NCBI RefSeq assembly: GCF_000315625.1 | Contig: NW_005434671.1 | Location: 700,188 to 764,187 of the forward strand | Direction: 5' to 3' | Length of the DNA stretch: 64,000 bases | DNA from: Guillardia theta CCMP2712 | Lineage: Eukaryota; Cryptophyceae; Pyrenomonadales; Geminigeraceae | In this document: in pieces, positions 21,931-31,193 of the stretch | Numbering within the stretch: the first letter of the stretch is position 1 | Layout: every line of letters starts with the position of its first letter | Notes under the pieces: generated by a model | What the model was told of the DNA's origin: nothing | What the model saw: the letters and a program-made list of their open reading frames with translations, nothing else | Databases searched by the model: none | Translations under genes and position numbers: made by a program

Positions 21931-22050
21931 CCTCTGCCAAGTTGCAACAAGACCGTTTTACTGAAGACCTAGGTTCATGCAAACGACACCAGAATTGAGC
22001 ATCACATCAAAGATAGACTGTACGCTAAGGTCTAACTTCTGCGTTTTGTT

Positions 22051-24243
22051 TCACTTTATACTTGCTCCGCCACCGGCACGATACACTTCACTCAGCAGAT
22101 TGCCTATTCGCATGCGAATGTCAGGTATATCCTTCTGACAAAAACTCGTTGCTGGGTTGCGGCCCGAAGCTATACAATCCGCTATCGCACATACAAATAC
22201 TCCGCACGACGATCCGTCTGTCTGTCGCGGTACCTGTGTCCGGGATCAGTGTATACAACACGCCGTTTGGCAATTGATGTGGTCACCAGATCTGACGTAA
22301 ACGAGTACACGTGTTGCCATTTAACCCTCAGTTTGTCTTGCATCCATGCTTCCAATAGCTGGTTTCCGGTAGATTGAGCTTCATTCAGTTGACGCTGCCA
22401 TTCCATCTCTACAAAACCTGCGCGGTACATGTACGTGTTACAGCGACAATCCAATGCGCACCATGAACACGTCTCACATGCTATGTCCTTGGTACACTCC
22501 TTGTGCACGAGTTTCATGGAGTCATATAACCTGGTAACAACCGTCAATGACACTGTATGTCGCTGCTATGTCACAATTTCATTACGTCACTGCCACATGA
22601 CCAATGGATCTCAGATCAATGGTAACGAGGCCCCAATGCTTCTGATCTCTGAGTACTCCTCCCATCCTCTCCATGGTTGGGAGTTCGCTGGTTGTATCGT
22701 TACCTTCCACCCTGCTGGCCAGTTGCACAGAAAAGATAGGTATTAACACGATGTCAGTGGTTGGCCACCATATATCCTTGATCCACTTCCGGCAACCCGC
22801 GTGTACGGAATTTGTCACCTGCAACGAATTTATCCCTCACACTGCAATCATCACTGGCACGTTACATTCTTCACGCACCTTATCTGCATCTCCACAGAGA
22901 GCGATTTCCTGAATCAACTTGGTGTAAAAGTATGTCCCACAGCAATGCACACTGATTCCTGATGCCTTGCGGGCCTGTATGACACACAAAAACGCATCTA
23001 TGATATCTCCTTTCAACCATCCACCATTCCTCACTGCATCCAAGTCTTCCAATGTAATGTCCGACTGGGAAATCATGTGTGTGCCCAACGAGACCATGTT
23101 CTTGACTTGGTTCACCACTACTGTATCCAGCCCAATGAATATTTCTCTCAGATATGCGCATTGTACTTTGGGCATCCCGTCATTTCCAGCTGTTATCTGG
23201 TTCTCCTCCGCATCTGTCTGCACTCCTACTGAAGTACCAGAAGCTCGAAGATTCTTCTGGGTTCTGCTGGATACATGGGACTCACAAGGAATGTCAGCAG
23301 TGTCTGATGTGCACGAACGTTTGTTATGTCCGATAGCTTTGCATATCTTACATGTCTTCTTCAAATTTCCTTTCACAGTGTAAAATTTGCCATCCACAAA
23401 CCCTGGCACTGCTTCCCCATGGAGTCGGATCGTTCCTTCTTCGTTGCGAAGGATCACTTGTTTACAATCATGGACACGCTTTCTTTTGGATCCTTGTCTC
23501 TTGGAGATTTTCTTGCCTTTTTCCCCATGTGATGGAATGCGACCAGGGAGGGAGCCAGGACAGGGAGCCTTGCTGGGCGGAGGAAGATAAGACTTGTCTG
23601 TGTGTTGCGGGCGGGGGACATCATCATTGTGTGGGGAATATCCAATACGGAATGTGCCTGAGTGTAACACGGCGTCGAGAAAAGTGTCTGTCAACCATAT
23701 ATCATCGTACAACTGCCGGACCATATCTTCATGTGGCTTCGCCAATCTTTGGTTGTATGCCTGGAATGCGGCGATTGCATGTTGACATGGTCTTCCATTG
23801 ACCTGCCAAAGACAACACAAAGAGCAGGTTTTTTTGGACAAGTCGACATGGCAGTCGGAGGACTCTTGGTTACGTTTGCCTGCCAAGATAACCACTGTGT
23901 CAGAGACGGAAGTAGCGTACAAATGTCTCGCTTGAGTTTGGAATATGACATGCTCTTCGTTGACTGCATCACTGATAAACATATCGGTGTAGATGCTAGC
24001 AGGCAGTTCATTCCTTCTTCGTGATATTTCATTGGCCAGATTCCGCATGTCATTCAAGCATGTCACCCACGCGCATGTAACCTTCTGGAGAAATCCCAAC
24101 GGGTGGTCATTCGTGGCGAGCATTCCGCGGAGACGAGAGTTTTCACTTTCACTGACATTGTTGCTCCGAATCCCATAGGTACGAATGCCATGAAATTCTT
24201 TCAGAACTTGGGCCTCCCCCTGCATGTGTTCGGCAAGAAACAC
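22051..24243 (-). CDS. MULE C-terminal protein: SWIM zinc finger, CCHC knuckle and Ulp1 (C48) protease
   Basis: Order from the N-terminus: post-DDE helix region; SWIM finger CSLCCLWQVNGRPCQHAIAA; basic linker; CCHC knuckle CKICKAIGHNKRSC; then a Ulp1-like domain. The Ulp1 start (GGWLKGDIIDAFLCVIQ) and the body DIVLIPIF are seen. The catalytic residues are His in HWGLVTID (codon 22636-22638), Asp in LYDSMK (codon 22521-22523), Gln in VPRQTDG and Cys in SSCGVFVC (codon 22204-22206). Introns join these in phase, including donors GTAATG after VAVT and GTGACC after SFTSDL. The stop is TGA at 22051. Ulp1 peptidases process or remove SUMO-like proteins. The full triad argues this is not simple decay. 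Confidence 0.75.
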
Positions 24244-24293
24244 CCTCGACTACCAGGGTTGTGGCAAGAAACACCCTCGACTACCAGGGTTGT
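24232..24293 (-). repeat. Exact 31-bp tandem duplication at the DDE deletion junction
   Basis: Two identical 31-bp copies (24232-24262 and 24263-24293), beginning GGCAAGAAACACCCTCGACT on the plus strand. On the coding strand they encode the end of the N-half (NPGSRGCF) and then an in-frame TAG. They sit exactly where the transposase catalytic core should be. Confidence 0.9.
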
Positions 24294-25381
24294 TGTCACA
24301 ATATAACTTCATCCAATTCGGTAAGATCTTGAATGTTTCCTCGTACTGTTCCCAAGTACCATATTCGAGGACAAAGCGTGCTTTCCAAACGTTGGCAGGG
24401 GAGGAATCAATACCGTGGGATGCTTTGAGCTGACGCAATAGTTCCTTCACCGTCATTCTCTTGCCACCACCACTTGAGCTTCCAGAGGACATTGAGATCA
24501 TTTCCCGAAAAGGATGGAATTGAAGCAGGAACTTCACAGAAGCTTTGCCTGAGAACGTGCACATGTACTCATCGTGCTGCAGATGGCTGTCTGTAATGTT
24601 GACAGTGAAGAGAGGTACCATACTGCGTGATTTTTTCACTACGACACTGTACCTGCCAAGGTGGTTCCCTGTTAGTCAAGCTTTGCAAATCAATGACGGT
24701 GGAGATTTACCTGCACTTGGGCGAAAGACACTGTAGGGTATATGTTTCGAAGAGCGCCTCAAAATTTGGAATGCAACGAACCCCTCTATTGCAGAACTCG
24801 AAGTTGACACCTTTGATGTAAGCAGTGCATTCTTGCCTACTCTCCCAAACCTTGCCGGTGAACAAGTCAGCGTGATTCAGAAGCAGGCCGCCCTGGCAAG
24901 TTGCGTGAACACCATGCCCTGCATCCGCCGTGTTGTGCCCACGAGATGCAGATGAGCCCTCACAATGATCCTTCAAGTTTGAGCAGGAACCGCCAGAGAA
25001 TGTCGTTGCCGGGGTGCCAACGGGGGAGGAATCAATGCCTTTGCCAACTGGAAAGGGTGATCCCGAGGGTTTGGTAGTAGAATCTGAAGTATGCAGGACG
25101 TCAGCTGGTTGTGTAAGCCGCCTGGAAGCAGTAGTAGGACACAAAATGCTATACAGCTTGTTCACCCTGGTGAATAACGGTGTAGTGTCGCTGACGGGCA
25201 CACCAAGCAAAGAGTATCCTTGACGAATCACCTCATTCATCGGGACTGTCCGATCCAGTTGCAGTTGGAATCGAATAGAATCAATTCTGTCTACAAGAGG
25301 AATTGTTTCATACTGGTCATAGTCATGTGAGTCGTGTTCAAGACAGGATGATTCAACTCTCCCCTGCTGCCAGGCAGCCAT
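24247..25381 (-). CDS. MULE transposase N-terminal half (MuDR DNA-binding region)
   Basis: Reads from ATG at 25381 (MAAWQQGR) through one 56-nt intron near 24650-24706 (after the codons for QCLSPKC, resuming RYSVVVKK) to an in-frame TAG at 24250-24252. Length is about 345 aa. Features are a Ser/Thr-rich N-terminal part, the MuDR N-domain (LFTGKVWES through NFEFCNRG), a Cys-x4-Cys pair and the YGTWEQYEETFKILPNWM region that precedes the catalytic core in MULEs. After the TAG the same frame continues directly into the downstream coding part, so a single stop codon separates the two halves. Confidence 0.65.
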
Positions 25382-25419
25382 CACTGTGTTTATGCGAGGT
25401 GACACCCCTCCAATGCCTT

Positions 25420-26520
25420 AGGGCCAGCCACTAGAAGAAGGGGGTGGATGGAGCAATGAAGGGGTGACAGTGACACTATGAAGGGGTGGGTACAAGTACC
25501 CTGCATCATCCCTATCAAACCCCTGGGTTTAAGGGGGTGATCAGTTTCTTGGAGGGGTCGTGGAGTTGGGGTGGGTACATATAGTATCTGATTATTAACC
25601 TGTACTAGTACCCCTCATCTCCTCTCTGTACGATAGTAATAGGGGTGGGGTGTGCTGTATAATCAGATTATTGTTGTGATCGTACAAAATACTATAAGGT
25701 AATTGTATAAATCTCGCTGTGTAAAATATGAACGTTTCAATTAAATGACATATAAAACATTGATGTATCCAAAAAGTGCCATACAATTTCAAAATACATG
25801 TTTCTCTTGCAGTATTTTGTGAAAGAATTTGATAAAAGTGTTGATAATAACATTAGTTGCCCCTCCTACACCAGACCCCACCCTATGGACCCAATCTCTC
25901 CACATGGAACCACCCCTCGTTGTATTTATCATAATTATACACAAAAAATCATAAATGTACCCAATGTTATAGATATTTTTGACCGAAGTTGATAAAACAA
26001 TTGTAAGAATAGATATATGAGCTGGTCTGTCCGAGTAAAATGTTTTTGTCGCAGTTTATATCATTATAAATATTATATATAATTTTAAACTTCACAAAAC
26101 ATTATTAAAGTCACGTTTTAAGTCTGGCAGTCAGACGTGTGAGAGGGTGGGGTGTTGCACTTCAGGAAGACAGGGGTGGGGGTGGGTGGGCGGCTAAACC
26201 GACCTTGTAGGGGTGCCTTCAGGCTTCTCAATCGACGCAAGGGGGGGTGGGATAGGTAAGGTGGCGGAGGGGGTGGTGAGTGGTAAACTCGAGGAGGGAA
26301 GGGTGGGGTTGAATGCGGGTGGGGGAGTGAGGGTTTTTGCGGACGGCGTAATCGATGTTGGTGGGAGGGAGTAAAATGGTGGAAGGGGAGGCAGGGAGAG
26401 AGGAGAGCGAGGAGGAGAGCGAGGATAGAAAGGAAAGGGATCAGTTGGCAAAAAGGGAGGGGGCGGGGGCAAGAGGGAGGGAGGGAGGGAGGGAGGGAGG
26501 GAGGGAAGAGATGAGAGGTG
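25420..26520. repeat. G-rich and AT-rich repeat zone upstream of the MULE
   Basis: 25420-25640 is rich in GGGGTGGGTAC-like words. 25640-26130 is AT-rich with an opposite-strand C-rich block at 25858-25920. 26140-26520 is again G-rich, ending in (GGGA) and GAGGGAGG microsatellite at 26478-26508. No credible open frame is present. From 26520 to 27119 I see nothing beyond possible promoter sequence for the next gene. Confidence 0.45.
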
Positions 26521-27119
26521 TTTACCGGGCAAAGGAGGCGAGATCTGCACTATGGTACAGGGGGAGCGGAATGACATGAAAGGAGAGAATGAGATGATAT
26601 GAAGACAGCCAGGGAATGAGATAGATGAGGGAAGTTGTTTTAGATTTGTTCAAAGGACACGGACTATGGAGGTGAGAATACAACTTGAGAGGAGGGTTGG
26701 AAGGGGTTTATGTGGTAAAAGTTTTACGCAGACGCAGTGAGATAGATGCAATGGAGAAGGAACGTAATAAGAGGGGCAAGAGGGATGGGGGAGAGAATTA
26801 TACGAGAGAGGCCAGGGTTATGAATGACAGAACGATCTGGAGCAGGCTACTCATATCGCTGGATTTGAACCAGACAGACTTGCACCAACAAATGCATAGA
26901 GTAGATCTATGTTGATCCGATCGTTTTTGAATCTATCATTCATGTCGGATGATTTTTAAGAAATGGAAGATGATACGAGCAAGAAACATGTTCGTTGATT
27001 ATATATGTTTTATTTTGCACACCTACTCACTGAAGGTTTGCTGACTTCCCGTTACAGTTCGAACTTTCGTTAGAAAACGGCATAGATGGAACTTCAATTT
27101 ATCTAAAGCTTTCTGGCAA

Positions 27120-28868
27120 ATGCTTCACAACGCTTATTTTTACCACCATGCACGTCCTGAAAAGAGACATCAAGTTGCAAGGGCGTGTGCTCGTTGTCGA
27201 AGGCTAAAATTGAAATGCGTGGAGAAATTCCCATGCTCAAGGTGCGAAAGGAGGATTCTCGAGACTCATCTCGAACAGAAGCAGATCAATGGCATATGCG
27301 CAGACTGCGAGGAGGCAATGCGTGGAAACGAACGTTTCCGGATTGTTCTTTCCAATGAATACGGGGGACCAGAGAGGCCGATCATTTTTCGAGGCAACTG
27401 CATCGAGCTGACGAATCAGAAGAAGAAAGCTGCTCAACTGATCCTACCTTTGTTGCGAGTTCCGTGTGCTTACACGATGATCCATCGGTACAGTGAGGCG
27501 GGATTCTCCGTGAGGGATATTTGCAACATCTTCAATCACATCCCAGCTGAGCTTGCGAGTGTGCTCGAAGAAGGGTTGAGGGCCATGCAAAGGAATGCGC
27601 CATTGGTCCTTCCTGTGGCAGGTGAGAAGAGAATGCCGGGAAGTGAAAATGCGATGCAATTCCATGAAAAGAGACTGCTCGACAACATCAAAGACTTTGG
27701 GTGCGTTCGGCTGGAGTGGAATAAAGAGGGGGAGCGAGAATCAGTATACTTCAACGACGTATTTGCGCTGCTGGCAGGAGCACATAAAGAGGAGCTCTTG
27801 TCAAGAGCTGCATCTTGCGAGCTTCCGCTGCCTATGACAGAATTGGATCTTATCTGCACCATTCTGGATGACGTGCTGCGTTGTGGTTCGTCAACGATCA
27901 CTCGCTATGTCAGGTGGCGCGTCGGATTTGTGAATGGAGGGCAAGGGCAAGCAGCATTCCTGAAATGGACGAGGAACAAGAGCATTTCACCGGCTCAGGG
28001 GATCGAAAACGCGCTGCACAGTTTCTCTTTCGTTACCCCAGAGGAGTATGATTGGGCAATGCACACGACTCCCGAGCTGTGTCGACCTCTCATGTGGGAG
28101 CTCGGAGATTTCCGCTCTGCCTCTTCCTGTCTCAATGATATTGGAAAAGATTGGCACGATATGCGCATCTCCGATTTGCAGAGCTCAGATCACGGTCGGC
28201 ATCTGCTCTCGAGGCTCACGGAGTTGGTGAGATTGAAGTTCGCTCCGTTTGTGAGGGCGGCCAACATGGTTCAGATGGAACAGTCAGAGGGCCATAGACA
28301 TGTCCCTGCGTGCCCTCAAACAGTCGGAGCAGCTCAACTTTGCGAGATGCCGCTGGCGGTGCCTCATCCTACGGCGGTCATGATTCAGGGGTGGATGCAG
28401 GCATCAGCGATCTGCCAGGGCGAGAGGGACCTTCAGTTTGTGTCGCCGCATCCTTGCGGACCAGCGGCGTCACAGCTGGGCTGCGGACCAGCGGCGTCAC
28501 AGCTGGGCTGCGCATCGCAGGCCATGGAGACGAACGCACTGAGTGCAGGTATCTTGCCTTGCATCCTCCAGAACCCGCACGACGCAGAGAAGTTCGTCTC
28601 TGATATGTCAGCAAACGTGCGACAGAACGTCTCTGATATGTCAGCAAACGTGCGACAGAACGATCTGAATTCCTTCGACTCTATCAACCACAAGTGGCCC
28701 ATCAAGAACGACAAAGAGGAACACACAAGCCAACGCGACGTCTCACATTACACAGTTTCATCCGAGGCAAACATGGCTCTGAATCATTCTGTTGCATTTT
28801 CTGTCCTCAAATCAACAGAGCTGCGGCTGGAAAGGTCGCATGTCTTCCTGTCTCCCAGGAATGTTTAG
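27120..28868 (+). CDS. Zn2Cys6-like putative transcription regulator
   Basis: Uninterrupted 582-aa open frame. Near the N-terminus (residues about 22-43) it reads ACARCRRLKLKC then a CSRC pair, i.e. C-x2-C-x6-C-x5-C-x2-C. That is the first five cysteines of the fungal-type Zn(II)2Cys6 binuclear cluster with its basic RRLKLK recognition helix. The sixth Cys, normally 6-9 residues later, is displaced; the next ones are in the GICADC pair about 18 residues on. The rest is helical, with no membrane segment, and contains two in-frame tandem duplications near the C-terminus. A DNA-binding regulator is likely. The target is unknown. The 3' end might be extended by splicing beyond 28868 but no clear exon is seen. 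Confidence 0.7.
   Translation: MLHNAYFYHHARPEKRHQVARACARCRRLKLKCVEKFPCSRCERRILETHLEQKQINGICADCEEAMRGNERFRIVLSNEYGGPERPIIFRGNCIELTNQKKKAAQLILPLLRVPCAYTMIHRYSEAGFSVRDICNIFNHIPAELASVLEEGLRAMQRNAPLVLPVAGEKRMPGSENAMQFHEKRLLDNIKDFGCVRLEWNKEGERESVYFNDVFALLAGAHKEELLSRAASCELPLPMTELDLICTILDDVLRCGSSTITRYVRWRVGFVNGGQGQAAFLKWTRNKSISPAQGIENALHSFSFVTPEEYDWAMHTTPELCRPLMWELGDFRSASSCLNDIGKDWHDMRISDLQSSDHGRHLLSRLTELVRLKFAPFVRAANMVQMEQSEGHRHVPACPQTVGAAQLCEMPLAVPHPTAVMIQGWMQASAICQGERDLQFVSPHPCGPAASQLGCGPAASQLGCASQAMETNALSAGILPCILQNPHDAEKFVSDMSANVRQNVSDMSANVRQNDLNSFDSINHKWPIKNDKEEHTSQRDVSHYTVSSEANMALNHSVAFSVLKSTELRLERSHVFLSPRNV
28455..28661 (+). repeat. Two in-frame tandem duplications (27 bp and 33 bp) inside the Zn2Cys6-like gene
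   Basis: A 27-bp unit is duplicated exactly at 28455-28481 and 28482-28508 (encoding CGPAASQLG twice). A 33-bp unit is duplicated exactly at 28596-28628 and 28629-28661 (encoding VSDMSANVRQN twice). Both keep the reading frame. Confidence 0.95.
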
Positions 28869-29124
28869 AGTGATGACACTTTTGCAGGTTTTCCCAAGAC
28901 TTGCAGTGCGAGTTTGGACAGTTCGGGGGCCTCGAAGATCCTCTCGAGGCGATTCTCCCTCGCCTGGACTAGTTTGACTCTTCCGTTCCGAGACTTTATG
29001 GACATAATGAACAAGTGAAATCCAGACGGATTCATTTCAACCAACGACTTGGCAAGGGTGGGGTCACACCCACTGCCTGTCCGCTTTCTTCGCAGCTCGA
29101 GCTTGTTGTGTCTCTGAATCCTGA

Positions 29125-30588
29125 CTAGACGTCAAGCCTCAAAGCGTTGAGAAGTGATTGAACCTTCGCCTGCCGTCTTGCCATGATCCCCGCGAAGTAC
29201 CTATCTCTATCCTTGTCCAGCTGTAGCCCTTGATTACACGTGGCACAAGGAGAGCAGAGGCACCTGCTCGTCGTCCACCTCCCTTGTCTTTCCCGCATGT
29301 CTTGGCCTCGCATCCTGCAATCCTTCTACCCTCTTCTTAGGCGGAGGGAGGATAGGACGAGCCTGCAGCGAGAGCAACGATCAAATTAGTGAAGGTCACA
29401 CCACACGAGTAACCCTCGGTGTTGGGTCGGCATCTTGCATCACCAGCTTCCTTGTGACCTGAGCACGAGAGTGGAAGTCACGTCAAACTCGCTCTGTCGC
29501 TCCCTATCTCTCTCTACCATGGGAGCCGGATCCGCATCTTCTATCACCACATCATCCACATCCTGCCTCCTGGAGTGCCGCAGGCTTCGACTGCAACTGT
29601 CCGTTCACCAAGAATGGGATGGTGGGTGACAAGGGGCTTTCGACGCACCTGGATGACACCAGCGACGGCGGCCTTTTGCTCTCCCTCAGAGCACGTGCCA
29701 ACTGATTCCGCTCCTGGTCCGATCTCAGCGCCTGTGCCCCTCAAGAGATGCAGAGCTGACCTCGTCTCGTGATCTTGGGGCGGGCAGATCACTTGCTCTC
29801 CGCCTCGCCATGCTGTCATCTTCCTCAGAGTCTCCGTCGCTCTCCAAGTCATCAACAATCTGCGATGGAAGGCTTCGCTTCAGGGAACTCCAGGCAGCAC
29901 AGGCTCCTCACATCGATAGGGTCCCACTCGTCATCCTCATCGTCCTCGTCGTCATTCCCTCCATCGAGATATGCCTGCATGCGAGCACGAGGGAGAGGAA
30001 CGTCAGTCAGGGGGGGAGCAGGGTCGCGGGCTGGCACCTGGTTGTCATGAGAAGAATCGTCCATGGTGAAGGCTTTCATCATGGCCTGCAGCCTTGTGCT
30101 GGGAAACCCAGTGAATAATCCCTCCAGTCGGGCAGCTGCTAAACAAGTACCTCTGCTGTCCTTTCAGACGCACCCTCTCTCCCTGCGGGTTGGAGGTGTC
30201 GATGATCACTTGGGTGTCCACGGGCTGGGGGGACGAGGAGAGTCAGGGAGGCATGCAGTTGACATCATGCAGAAGAACCTGAGAGCTGAGCTGCGAAACA
30301 TGCCCCCCCTCCAGCAGGACTGCTCGTTTGAAGTCATCCAAAAACCTGACGGCCGCATCCCATCAAACTCCAGGAGGATGGAGGATCAACTCACTGTGCA
30401 TCTCTCTGCTTTCTGTACTCCTTCTCGCGTTCGAAGCTTCGCTTGCTATCCTGAGGAATGGTGTCAACCAGGATCACAGTATCCCTATGGCATCAAGGAG
30501 AAGTTGCAAATGAACAAGCGGAGAGACTGTGTAATAAGTTTTGACCCACCCTAATAGCTCTCTCCATCGCTGCATTCTCGTAGTCCAT
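29125..30588 (-). CDS. Acidic protein with UIM-like motif, multi-exon, partly resolved
   Basis: Exons recognisable from the 5' end: a start MDYENAAMERAIR near 30588; DTVILVDTIPQDSKRSFERE; FLDDFKRAVLLEGG; PVDTQVIIDTSNPQGERVRL; STRLQAMMKAFTMDDSS; an acidic exon DDEDDEDDEWDPID with IVDDLESDGDSEEDDS; ALRSDQERNQLARALRES; ILPPPKKRVEGLQDARPR; and a final exon LDKDRDRYFAGIMARRQAKV ending TAG at 29125. The segment DQERNQLARALRES resembles a ubiquitin-interacting motif (acidic patch, Ala and Ser). The joins at the 5' end (30200-30560) did not all phase cleanly, so the early exon structure is uncertain. I do not recognise the family. It may be a nuclear acidic chaperone or ubiquitin-pathway factor, but this is a guess. 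Confidence 0.55.
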
Positions 30589-30829
30589 CTTGAAGATTGA
30601 AAGCAAGAGAATAGGCTAGTATCCTCGATTCAAAGGCAGCATTTCCTGGTGGAAGGTGCGTTACTGAATTTCAGAAACCACATGCATTCATCCAGATGAC
30701 GCTTGTTTTGTCGGAATATCCAAACTTTCATGATTGTTTACCCGCACTCTGACTGTTACATTACTGGCTACCAAGGCATAACACTAGCTGCCTTCTCCTT
30801 CCAGTCTTCCGATCGCATGTTGTCTCCTG

Positions 30830-31040
30830 CCCCTTCTTCTGTTCCTCCTCCTGCTCCTGCACCTCGTGCACCTCCTTCTCCTCCTCCTTCTCCTCCTCCT
30901 CCTTCTCCTTCTCCTGCTTCTCCTGCTTCTCCTGCTCCTGCTCCTGCTCCTGATCCTGCTCCTCCTCCTCCTCCTCCTCCTCCTGCTCCTCCTGCTTCTC
31001 CTGCTTCTCCTGCTTCTCCTTCTCCTCCTCCTCCTCAGGG
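30830..31040 (+). repeat. Long (CCT/CTT/CTG)n trinucleotide-type microsatellite
   Basis: About 200 bp of CTC/CTT/CTG triplets, upstream of the EF-hand gene. Every frame is open here (poly-Leu, poly-Pro/Ser, or poly-Glu/Gln on the other strand), so the long open frames across it are artefacts of composition. Confidence 0.9.
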
Positions 31041-31193
31041 CACCTCCTGCTCCTTGCCGTCGGGAAGATCAGCGGTTTCAATCCGTAACGTGCGATTTCC
31101 AATCTCTCTATATTAGCTTTTCTAATTTCTTATATTCTATGAGCTAATTTAATTTCTTTGTCAAAGTTCCGTTAATCAAATTTCTTTCCCGCA

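Larger units (their letters stand above)
22051..25381 (-). mobile_element. Mutator-like element (MULE) with Ulp1-type protease, DDE core missing
   Basis: Minus-strand transposon-derived unit. The 5' part encodes the MuDR-type N-terminal DNA-binding region, including LFTGKVWESRQECTAYIKG and a Cys-rich segment ending CLSPKC, followed by a region ending in the MULE motif NNPGS. The 3' part encodes the region after the transposase core (FHGIRTYGIRSNNVSESENS), a SWIM zinc finger, a CCHC zinc knuckle and a C48/Ulp1 peptidase. The DDE catalytic segment expected between NPGS and NNVSESENS is absent. Terminal inverted repeats and target-site duplications could not be identified by eye, so the element ends are unknown and coordinates cover only the coding part. 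Confidence 0.75.

Noticed and set aside
24240-24300. An intron removing the stop between the two MULE halves.
   Set aside because: The available GTAGTC donor and CATGCAG acceptor put the downstream SWIM/Ulp1 part out of frame, so the in-frame TAG is taken as real.
30761-31147. Long poly-Leu, poly-Pro/Ser and Glu/Gln open frames.
   Set aside because: All frames are open because of a CTC/CTT/CTG microsatellite; there is no splice or start context.
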